A stretch of 64,000 nucleotides of DNA from Periplaneta americana (Eukaryota; Arthropoda; Insecta; Blattodea; Blattidae). The stretch covers positions 90,778,606-90,842,605 of the forward strand of contig NC_091132.1 in NCBI RefSeq assembly GCF_040183065.1. Reading direction: 5' to 3'. The first letter of the stretch is position 1; every line of letters begins with the position of its first letter. Of the stretch, positions 1 through 10,600 are shown in pieces. The position numbers and the translations under genes were made by a program. The notes below the pieces were generated by a model. It worked only from the letters and a program-made list of their open reading frames with translations, was not told the origin of the DNA and ran no database searches.

Positions 1-610
1 CATTACAGGCAAGTTTCATACGACTTTTTATGCTCGACCATATTTCTAACTTGAAATTATTCATAAGTATTCATGTTATTCTTATGTGACTGGGGAGCGA
101 ACTGACCTTGTGCAATCTCGTAAATTGTGAGATGTGCGCAGACGCGAAAGTATTGATTTGTTCCGGGAAAGGAATGTCGACGACCTTGATATAATCTCGA
201 GAGTAAGATAAACGTTAAACTTGATAGCCTATATCCTTGAAATTGAATTCGACACTGAAAAACGAGATGACAAATTGAATTTATTTGAATATTATTTACA
301 ATTAACGCTAATTATTATAGAAACAGAACATAACCTTCTGCGACAGTATTGGATTTCCAGCCTGTGACGTTTTGCTAGTTGTCTTTCGATTATATATCCG
401 AGAATAATTGAAAACTTGAACTTCAATGAATAGGTGTACTTTAATGACATGCATTAAAAGACTGCTACCTGGTGTATAATTACTACATTTCGACATGGTC
501 GAGCATAAAAATAAATTCATTTTAAGAAATGGTCAGATATGAGTATTTTCTTCAGACACAAAATAAAATGAAAATATTATTTATTAAGGAATTTAGTTCG
601 AAGAGCATGG
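1..610. other. AT-rich sequence, nothing recognised
   Basis: Stop-rich in all frames apart from short chance ORFs. I see no transposon termini, tRNA-like boxes or tandem repeats here. Confidence 0.5.
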
Positions 611-616
611 ATTGCC

Positions 617-1300
617 TGTCTATCCTATGTAGAAGTTGAGTTTGTATACGCCTATGTGATTGTATTTGTTTGTTTATGTTGTTTGTGTGTTGAGATGCTT
701 TTGTAGAGTGTTTTTTTTTGTTCTGTATGCTATGTTGTAATTTAATTTATTGAATGCGGTTGCAATTTTGTGTGTGTGTTTTTGTTTTCGCATGATAGTG
801 TGATGTATTTGTGTGTTCCTTTGTTTGTGTTGTATTCCTATGTTTTTTGTAATTCTGTTTTGCCTTTATTATTATTTTGTCTATATGTTAGGGTTGTATC
901 CATAACCATAGCCAGACAGATCGTTTCAAACACGTTACAAAGAACACATCACAGCCATAACAAAAATACAAAACAATTTCACATACGCAGAACATATCAC
1001 AAATGCTAACCTACAGCAACATACTGTAAATACAGACATGGAAATTCTACATATTGAACCAACAAACCAGAAACTAAACACACTAGAACAATATGAAATA
1101 TACAGACACACAAAAACATATCCCTGTGAAATCCTCAACACACAACGCAATAATTTCAGGACACATACTTTTCCACTCCACATTATACTACACAAACACA
1201 CATCCACAGGAAACAAATTCAGAAGACGCGAAAACCAGGACCATCCAGTTCTGAAGATAGCCTACAACAGGCTGAAACTAGTCAACAAAGTAACTTAGTT
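617..1300. mobile_element. Rearranged Penelope-like element relic (GIY-YIG region)
   Basis: This is a decayed piece of the same PLE family as 20480-21060, in two opposite orientations. Bases about 617-800, read on the minus strand, match about 20490-20650. That part holds the sequence coding for the YIGQTG-type motif. Bases about 905-1300 on the plus strand match about 20665-21045, the segment coding for the family's KEH..AIT...N.T.AEHI.NA region. The internal break with inversion is visible directly. The plus-strand frame at 1038-1298 is the surviving C-terminal part. Its end holds a hammerhead-like pattern (CTGAAGA, then stem AGCCT/AGGCT, then GAAACTAGTC) at about 1250-1282. Not functional. 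Confidence 0.7.
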
Positions 1301-2564
1301 TTAACACGTGAAAAAATTAAATTATGCATTCTGAATGTAATATTTTCTTGTTGATGTAGGTTTTCAAGGCATCATTTTAAATTTTAGTTTTCATAAATAT
1401 TTTGTATACAGTTTGTTTATTTTCTTCATAGCTGTGTTTATCATAGATTTGTAATTCTTTCTAGTTCAACTAGGTTCATTTATTTATCTATTACTTTAAA
1501 CTTTATTATTTCTATCCACCCTTTACAATCGTTTGAGTTTATCCCAATCATTGCGATATTTATCATATATTTCTTCTATAGTGGCTTGGTTCTTCTGAAA
1601 ACAAAATTAGAACATTATTACATTTGCTGTGTGGAAATACTATTAGATTTTATGTGAATTAACATGAATTCCGTTGTGAAATATTTTCCACAAATTACCG
1701 AGGAAGACTTCATAATATAAAATGTTTTCATAAATATTTGACATCAGTTAGGATATGTAATAATTATATTAATATTTTTTTAAATCTCACTCATTTCTGT
1801 TTAAGAAGGAATACTTCTCTACAGACCTATAAAATTTCAAAATTTCTGAAGCTTCAATTACGACTCTTTTACATTATTGGATTCTCCACTTCTTTAGTGG
1901 TTGCTCCATATTTTCATCGTCCACGCTTATTTTTCCAACCAGTTTCCATCCCCCAAATTAGCATCCCTCATCATCTCCATTATATCTGTCCTCCCAGAGT
2001 GCTTTAGATTGTCCTCTCTTCCTCCTTCCTAGTGATAATCACTCCAAGATTCTCTGTCACCATCTGTCTTCATCCATTCACCTCACATACCTATACCTTT
2101 GCATTGTTCATTCTTCAGTCTTCTGTATTAAAATTTCTTCCGCCTTTATTCGCTTATGCATTTCTTCATATCTTAATCTCTGAAACTGGAGATCCTAGCA
2201 ATATGTCTCAACCATCTATCTGTCCGTGTGATCTTACATCCAGTAATCTATTGTTAATAAAGAGAGGGAATTTTCTTTCCATTATTGACCTATGTGCCTT
2301 CAAAGCTACAATGTGACTGCTGTTTTGTACATTTTTAAATGTTCTCTGAAGTTCTTACTTTGCCCACTAGATGTCAATATTTGTTTTCAAACCATGTCAT
2401 GGTCGACCAATGTTGCCTGGAAGTCACAACCATGTCATATAAAATAAAAATTAATATAAAAAAGTAAAATTTACTATAGTTTGATATTTAGATCACTATC
2501 AACTAATATAGAGCCTTGAAAACATTTTCTGACTTCAGAAAATAACTTCGGCTATAGAAGGAAG
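1301..2564. other. AT-rich spacer, possible minus-strand LINE relic
   Basis: No confident gene. From about 1870 to 2310 the sequence is pyrimidine-rich and codon-like on the minus strand, similar in style to decayed LINE 3' coding ends, but I cannot align it firmly to any element in the window. Confidence 0.3.
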
Positions 2565-2683
2565 TCTAATTAGGAATATTAAATCCAAAGGTTTGAGATG
2601 AGCAGGGCATGTAGCACGTATGGGCGAATCCAGAAACGCATATAGAGTGTTAGTTGAGAGGCCAGAGAGACGTAACATCAGAC
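2565..2683 (+). mobile_element. RTE LINE fragment (3' coding end)
   Basis: Closely matches the 3' coding end of the RTE element at about 58910-59020. It covers the stretch coding for [22 protein letters not shown] in the full copy. Both ends are truncated, and it is cut at the downstream side by the hAT insertion whose target duplication starts at 2684. Confidence 0.75.
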
Positions 2684-2804
2684 CATCAGACTAGGGCTGA
2701 GGACGGAGCGGTTCGGTTCGGAGCAGTTACTATGACGTCATTACTCGGTTGAACGAGTACAGTATCGAGTACAAATTTGTAGCGGCAGATTTAAAATTTA
2801 TATA

Positions 2805-2910
2805 GACTGACACCCGGTTTCACCAATCTTCGTTATATTTTTAACGAGTCATTAATTTACTTAACGATACGATTACCATTTTTCGCGTTTCACCAAGTAT
2901 CGTTAGGAAA
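2805..2910 (+). repeat. Harbinger left TIR and subterminal repeat
   Basis: The outer TIR motif GTTTCACCAA followed by TCGTTA recurs at about 2886-2907. The duplicated motif is a candidate binding site for the Myb-like partner or the transposase; binding is inferred. Confidence 0.75.
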
Positions 2911-2994
2911 ATGACGTCGTTATATCCGTCGTTAATTTATTAGGCAGTCTTTCGTACCATTAAAGTTATAACGACACGTTTATCTGTTGTCAAG

Positions 2995-4074
2995 ATGGCT
3001 GCCGCTTTTGATGCCGAACTTCTTTATTTAGAATATCTTGAAGATGGTGAACTTGTAATAGAAAATTATAGACCAAGAAACAGTGATTTTGAGGAACTAG
3101 ACGAAATTAAATTTCACGAAAGATACCGGCTAAAGAAGCATGTGGTAGAATTGTTATTGGAACAAATTGAAGATAGGTTAGAATATAATACGGACAGAAA
3201 TAATCCACTCACGCCCATTCAACAGTTACTGTTAGCACTACGTTTTTATGCGACTGGCAGTTATCAACTTGTTATAGGTGATGTAAACGGTGTTTCAAAA
3301 TCTACAGTCTCCAGGTATGTACGGAAAATATCTTACCTACTTGCTTCATTACGACCACAATACATCAAATTTCCGACAGGTGATGAAATTCCGAGTGTAA
3401 TTCAAGATTTCTATAATATTGCACAATTCCCTGGTGTCATTGGGACAATAGATTGTACACACATTCCTATTTTATCACCTGGTGGTAATATGGCAGAAAT
3501 TTACAGAAACAGGAAGTCCTACTTTTCTTTAAATGTTCAAACCATTTCTGACTCTCAGCTGTTCATAAGGGATATAGTTGCCAGATGGCCAGGCTCTGTC
3601 CATGACAGTACTATTTTTCAAAGGTGTGGGAGGAGAATGCTATTTGAGACAGGACGTATAGGACGTGGTTTATTATTGGGTGATAGTGGTTACCCATTAA
3701 AGCCCTATTTAATGACTCCACTCTTGAATCCAAGAACTCAAGCTGAACAGAATTACAATAATTCGCATATTGCTACCAGAAATACAGTGGAAAGGCAATA
3801 CGGGATTTGGAAGAGAAGGTTTCCAGCCTTAAATTTCGGCTTGAGAACAAATATCAACACAGCTATGGATGTAATAGTTGCAACAGCAGTATTACACAAT
3901 ATTGCTTTACAAACCAATCATGAAGACCCTCCAGATGATGTCACTCTTGAGCAGTTTATGTTCAACAGGGAGAGATGGCAGTTCGAAGATGTTCCAGTCC
4001 CTGAAATTGTTAATGGAGGAGAGGGAGGTGCTATTGCAGTCAGAACAGCAATAATAAACAATCATTTTGCATAG
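2995..4074 (+). CDS. Harbinger DDE transposase (HARBI1-like), intact
   Basis: 359-aa open frame without stops or frameshifts. The N-terminal third has a helix-turn-helix-like stretch (GDVNGVSKSTVSRYV, about residues 98-112). The DDE_Tnp_4 nuclease core follows: D153 in GTIDCTHIP, D204 in WPGSVHDST, D230 in GDSGYP and E266 in NTVERQYGIWKRRFP. This matches the motif order of HARBI1 and PIF transposases, which nick at TIR ends and act with a Myb-like protein. The length fits the family (about 350-450 aa). The start was chosen because ATG at 2995 lies 190 bp inside the TIR and the frame has no homology upstream. The gene converges on the Myb gene. Intactness suggests recent mobility. The satellite array begins about 290 bp after the stop. 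Confidence 0.93.
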   Translation: MAAAFDAELLYLEYLEDGELVIENYRPRNSDFEELDEIKFHERYRLKKHVVELLLEQIEDRLEYNTDRNNPLTPIQQLLLALRFYATGSYQLVIGDVNGVSKSTVSRYVRKISYLLASLRPQYIKFPTGDEIPSVIQDFYNIAQFPGVIGTIDCTHIPILSPGGNMAEIYRNRKSYFSLNVQTISDSQLFIRDIVARWPGSVHDSTIFQRCGRRMLFETGRIGRGLLLGDSGYPLKPYLMTPLLNPRTQAEQNYNNSHIATRNTVERQYGIWKRRFPALNFGLRTNINTAMDVIVATAVLHNIALQTNHEDPPDDVTLEQFMFNRERWQFEDVPVPEIVNGGEGGAIAVRTAIINNHFA

Positions 4075-4359
4075 TAAGTTCGGCAAAAATAACATGTACT
4101 TTATTTATTTACTTATTTATAGTGGAAAACTATCATACATTTATAAGAAGTTTCAATTCAATTTGGCCTACTTCTCCTAAAACCAGTAGAAAAATCATCC
4201 AACTTTGAAACAATTTCAAAAGCAATAACAGAATTGAATACATAGTCGCATGAAAATAACAAGGAAATCAATGGCGAAACAGTATATCAATATTTTTCTA
4301 TAAGACAGCAGTAAAATAAATCTACACTACAATTAAACACTTAACCAGCAGAAAATAAT

Positions 4360-7358
4360 AATAGTACAAATTACATTGGCGTAACACTCGACACTAAACG
4401 TAATTCGAACAACCAAATAGATAAAGCACAGGAAGAATCTGCCATTGAAGACCTATCTAACAATATAACTAACTTATTTTCAATTACTTTCTGTGATATT
4501 ATGGCAGAAGCTGATAGGAAAGAGTAATAACACAAATTACATTGGTATAACACTCGACAGTAAACTTAATTGAAACAACCAAATAAATAAAACACAGGAA
4601 GAATTTGCCATTGGAAACTAACTACCCACCCATCTAACAATATAACTAACTTATTTCCAATTACTTTCTGTGGTGTTGTGGCAGAAACTGATAGAAAAGA
4701 GTAATAACATAAATTACATTGGTATAACACTCGACAGTAAACTTAATTGAAAACAACCAAATAAATAAAACACAGGAAGAATTTGCCATTGGAAACTAAC
4801 TACCCACCCATCTAACAATATAACTAACTTATTTCCAATTACTTTCTGTGGTATTGTGGCAGAAACTGATAGAAAAGAGTAATAACATAAATTACATTGG
4901 TATAACACTCGACAGTAAACTTAATTGAAAACAACCAAATAAATAAAACACAGGAAGAATTTGCCATTGGAAACTAACTACCCACCCATCTAACAATATA
5001 ACTAACTTATTTCCAATTACTTTCTGTGGTGTTGTGGCAGAAACTGATAGAAAAGAGTAATAACATAAATTACATTGGTATAACACTCGACAGTAAACTT
5101 AATTGAAAACAACCAAATAAATAAAACACAGGAAGAATTTGCCATTGGAAACTAACTACCCACCCATCTAACAATATAACTAACTTATTTCCAATTACTT
5201 TCTGTGGTGTTGTGGCAGAAACTGATAGAAAAGAGTAATAACATAAATTACATTGGTATAACACTCGACAGTAAACTTAATTGAAAACAACCAAATAAAT
5301 AAAACACAGGAAGAATTTGCCATTGGAAACTAACTACCCACCCATCTAACAATATAACTAACTTATTTCCAATTACTTTCTGTGGTGTTGTGGCAGAAAC
5401 TGATAGAAAAGAGTAATAACATAAATTACATTGGTATAACACTCGACAGTAAACTTAATTGAAAACAACCAAATAAATAAAACACAGGAAGAATTTGCCA
5501 TTGGAAACTAACTACCCACCCATCTAACAATATAACTAACTTATTTCCAATTACTTTCTGTGGTGTTGTGGCAGAAACTGATAGAAAAGAGTAATAACAT
5601 AAATTACATTGGTATAACACTCGACAGTAAACTTAATTGAAAACAACCAAATAAATAAAACACAGGAAGAATTTGCCATTGGAAACTAACTACCCACCCA
5701 TCTAACAATATAACTAACTTATTTCCAATTACTTTCTGTGGTGTTGTGGCAGAAACTGATAGAAAAGAGTAATAACATAAATTACATTGGTATAACACTC
5801 GACAGTAAACTTAATTGAAAACAACCAAATAAATAAAACACAGGAAGAATTTGCCATTGGAAACTAACTACCCACCCATCTAACAATATAACTAACTTAT
5901 TTCCAATTACTTTCTGTGGTGTTGTGGCAGAAACTGATAGAAAAGAGTAATAACATAAATTACATTGGTATAACACTCGACAGTAAACTTAATTGAAAAC
6001 AACCAAATAAATAAAACACAGGAAGAATTTGCCATTGGAAACTAACTACCCACCCATCTAACAATATAACTAACTTATTTCCAATTACTTTCTGTGGTGT
6101 TGTGGCAGAAACTGATAGAAAAGAGTAATAACATAAATTACATTGGTATAACACTCGACAGTAAACTTAATTGAAAACAACCAAATAAATAAAACACAGG
6201 AAGAATTTGCCATTGGAAACTAACTACCCACCCATCTAACAATATAACTAACTTATTTCCAATTACTTTCTGTGGTGTTGTGGCAGAAACTGATAGAAAA
6301 GAGTAATAACATAAATTACATTGGTATAACACTCGACAGTAAACTTAATTGAAAACAACCAAATAAATAAAACACAGGAAGAATTTGCCATTGGAAACTA
6401 ACTACCCACCCATCTAACAATATAACTAACTTATTTCCAATTACTTTCTGTGGTGTTGTGGCAGAAACTGATAGAAAAGAGTAATAACATAAATTACATT
6501 GGTATAACACTCGACAGTAAACTTAATTGAAAACAACCAAATAAATAAAACACAGGAAGAATTTGCCATTGGAAACTAACTACCCACCCATCTAACAATA
6601 TAACTAACTTATTTCCAATTACTTTCTGTGGTGTTGTGGCAGAAACTGATAGAAAAGAGTAATAACATAAATTACATTGGTATAACACTCGACAGTAAAC
6701 TTAATTGAAAACAACCAAATAAATAAAACACAGGAAGAATTTGCCATTGGAAACTAACTACCCACCCATCTAACAATATAACTAACTTATTTCCAATTAC
6801 TTTCTGTGGTGTTGTGGCAGAAACTGATAGAAAAGAGTAATAACATAAATTACATTGGTATAACACTCGACAGTAAACTTAATTGAAAACAACCAAATAA
6901 ATAAAACACAGGAAGAATTTGCCATTGGAAACTAACTACCCACCCATCTAACAATATAACTAACTTATTTCCAATTACTTTCTGTGGTGTTGTGGCAGAA
7001 ACTGATAGAAAAGAGTAATAACATAAATTACATTGGTATAACACTCGACAGTAAACTTAATTGAAAACAACCAAATAAATAAAACACAGGAAGAATTTGC
7101 CATTGGAATCTAATTACCCACCCATCTAACAATATAACTAACTTATTTCCAATTACTTTCTGTGGTGTTGTGGCAGAAACTGATAGAAAAGAGTAATAAC
7201 ATAAATTACATTGGTATAACACTCGACAGTAAACTTAATTGAAAACAACCAAATAAATAAAACACAGGAAGAATTTGCCATTGGAAACTAACTACCCACC
7301 CATCTAACAATATAACTAACTTATTTTCAATTACTTTCTGTGGTGTTATGGCAGAAGG
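4360..7358. repeat. 178-bp tandem satellite, about 17 units
   Basis: Unit starts recur near 4364, 4531, 4709 and then every 178 bp to 7201. Interior units are almost identical, while the first (about 167 bp) and the last are more diverged, the pattern of recent unequal amplification from the centre. Each unit contains a 64-codon minus-strand frame, but it has no similarity to a protein I know and is explained by repetition. The array sits entirely inside the Harbinger, downstream of its transposase. Confidence 0.95.
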
Positions 7359-7604
7359 TGATATGTATAATTCTGGCAAACATATTTTATTGCCTTGTTA
7401 GGCTATGTTAAAAATGTTGGTTTTAACGTTGTGGGAAAACCTGATGTCTACTCCCATTAGCAACTAATACTAATAGAAAACATATTTCCTCTAATGTAGC
7501 CCTGATTTTTCCTGAAAGAATAAGCTTTAAACAGCTCTCCAGTAAAATTAGGAAAATGAACATATCAGATTATGCCATAACATTATAGTTAAGCTATCTT
7601 GAAC

Positions 7605-10600
7605 TTAAGTAATTGTGGCAAGTTTCCTTTCATAATATAATCTCTTGGCTTCATAGGCTTTGTATTTTTCTTCTTGAACCTTAAATTTTAGAGCCCTTAA
7701 TTCATCGTCCTTTTTCTTTGTATCATTTAGTACCTCACATTCAAGCTCAATTACTTTTTTCCGTTCTTCTGCCAAAGAAGCTATATTTTTTCTACACATC
7801 ACAGTTTGACTTTCTTTACGTTTAAGGTTGGGCCTATTCCTTGAAAGAAAAAGACGTGGAGTATCTGTTTGCGACTGGGTTGGTTGCTGTATGTTGCTAG
7901 TTGAAGGCACAGGTTCACTGGCTGCTTCTGGCTCTAATGTTGGCGATGTTGGTCTGGTGATCAGCTGGCATTCGAGAACAGATTCTGGCATCTCACATAG
8001 AATTTCAGTTGATAGTGGAAGCAGAATCTTTGGATCGTCTTCTGATACTATGCAGTTTGTAATGTTGTGATCTACTGAACAAACAAATATGTGATTGTAT
8101 GTTAGCAATGAGTGACTATGTACTAATTTATTATCATGATGGAATAAATTATTCACTTAAAATTGAACGATAGAATGTAATACGAAACATGCCTATTTTT
8201 TAATTCATTATAAAATGGAATACTTCTGTATTACAACACTTTTTTGTACCGGTAGTTAAAATAACATATACGAGTATAACTGAATGAATGCCAAAGTAAT
8301 CCTCCTGTATAAGGTCAGTTTTATTCCAAAAGATAAGAATATGTATATTATTGTTTGTTGACTTGGTTAAATATATTAAATCATTGCTTTCAAATTTAAA
8401 AAAAAAAAGTATCATGAAGTATCTTGAAGGTAATTTACAAAATAAAGCTTGAATCCCTGCATGCTTAAATTTGGAAACAGTGTTGTATAATAAAAGAAAT
8501 TTGTACACCCTCGTGTATTTGTCACATGATTATACCCTTAAGGCCAAATAGCGTATTTACTATATCAATACCGTTAATATCACTATTTCTCCACTTCTCC
8601 CTGTGTTACTTCCATTCAGCTATGCTTTAGACTACTCCCTCACTCTCCGGAAGTTAGGTTATGTAAGTTACTTATACAATAAATAATTAAACAACGCCAT
8701 GTCAGAGACAATACACTATGTGAATGATGCAACACTTGCACGTCAAGAACTATAGTATTGATAAAGTAAATATTAACCACAAATAGATTTAAATGTATTA
8801 TGACAATAATTTATATTATTAGCCTATAGCACAAACATTAAAGCAAAATATAGGATACAAGGTAATTAGGCTAAGTAGTAAGCATTGATCAGGCCATCTT
8901 CCTGCAATAGAGGTCCAGGGCACATAGGTCTATATTACCAAATAGAGGCATTTCTCCAGAAAAGCTACACCAAACAAGGCAGACTACATTTTATTTTGCT
9001 TCTGTGAGGAGTGTATAGTGATCAACACGTGGCTTTAGTTTGCAGGCACAAATATCATTACAATCATTTGTTACTTATTTGTGTTGCTTGCAGCATTGTA
9101 GGATCCCCTACTTCTTACAATAATATTCGAGAGGTCCAGGACGCAATAGGCTACTAGGGAAACAGACCATTTCACTAGCAATTTTTCCTGGACCACTTCC
9201 ATGTTATGTTGGTAATTAGTAACAAGTGAAGAGGTAAACAACAGTTCATTAGAATATTATACAGGTATTAAACGATTTTGTTTGTAAGTACTTCTGGTTT
9301 CAAACTAAAACCACCTGTTTGTCACCATATACACTTCGCAGAAGCCAGTGAAGCAAAATAAAATTGTGTCTTCATTTGTGTAGCTTTTATGGGAGATATG
9401 TATTTTAATTAAATTTCAACGTTTTTTTATTGATATATTGAAAGCCTATTTATATTCGGTAATTTCATAGAAGACGGGCACTTGGTTGAATATAGTAAGT
9501 ATTACCAACTTCTTTATTTCAGAGTTAAATGTTAGTGATCTTTTAGTGACTTTTACATGTTAGTTCTAGGTTTTTGTACTAGGTGTCGCCGTGATTTTCT
9601 TTTAATTTTATTGGTTATAGTTGTCATTTGTTCTAGAATTTTCGTTAATTTTGAATGGATAATGACGTTATCAGTTGTTCTTGGTTGTTTGACGTGAGTG
9701 GTGTTATGTTGTGTCCGATGGCTAAAGCTATTGAAGGTTTCTCATTTTCTGATTTTTGTGATTTTCTTTCGATTTGATTAGTTATAGTTATCATTTATTC
9801 TAGAATTTTCATTAATTTTTCATGGATAATGACGTTGTCCTGTTGTTCTCTGTTGTTTGACGTGAGTGGTGTTACATTGTAGATTTGTCTGCATTTGTCG
9901 AATGGGCATCATCATGCTTACGAAAAGCCACTTTTCAGTGCCAATAATTTATTTTATGTGCACAAGGTTGGAATTTTGAAGTAAGAGGGAAAGGAAGGAA
10001 ACCGTGTTATGAAATTTATCTATTAAATTTTGTGTCGATTTTGGTTTAGTTCTTTCGCTGGTGAAGAAGGATTGTGTTGAATGGTGAGAAGAAAACTGTT
10101 TTTCTGTGTGTATGATTTGAGGCTTTCTCGGCGTTGGTTCGCTAATATGTTTTCGCGGGATATCAGCCGAGTTAAGATTTTGGAATGCTCCAAGCTTTCG
10201 ACTGCTATCTCTGCAGCCATCTTCAGGGAAGTGATGTCCGAACAGAAAGTCGAAAGGTTATATAGATGTTAGGCTGTCTCAGGTGAAACGGGATTGGTTG
10301 GCGGATCGGCCAATCCGGGGCCGGGAATTGTCATCGCTCGTAAGCTCCGCCCCTCCCGGGATTCCTGCGTGAAGTTTGGCGGGCGGCGAGCCCTGTTCCG
10401 CCGGTTGGAATCGGTTGCCGTCCTCGGTCCGTGATCTTCATGACCTTGATTATAAGAGGGCCTGAGTTGGTCTAAGGCCGGTGTCCATGCCTGACTGAGC
10501 TGGAGTCCACTGTCTCTGTTAAAGTTGTTTTTCTCCAGCTTGATCTCTATGGCCTCCTTGATTGTACGATCCCAGTAGTGGCTTGATTTGTTAATGACCT

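Noticed and set aside
4714-7222. Series of identical 64-codon minus-strand ORFs
   Set aside because: They recur every 178 bp because the satellite does; no promoter, no homology, no independent coding evidence.
4360-7358. CRISPR-like array
   Set aside because: Units are contiguous near-identical repeats without variable spacers, in a eukaryotic transposon.
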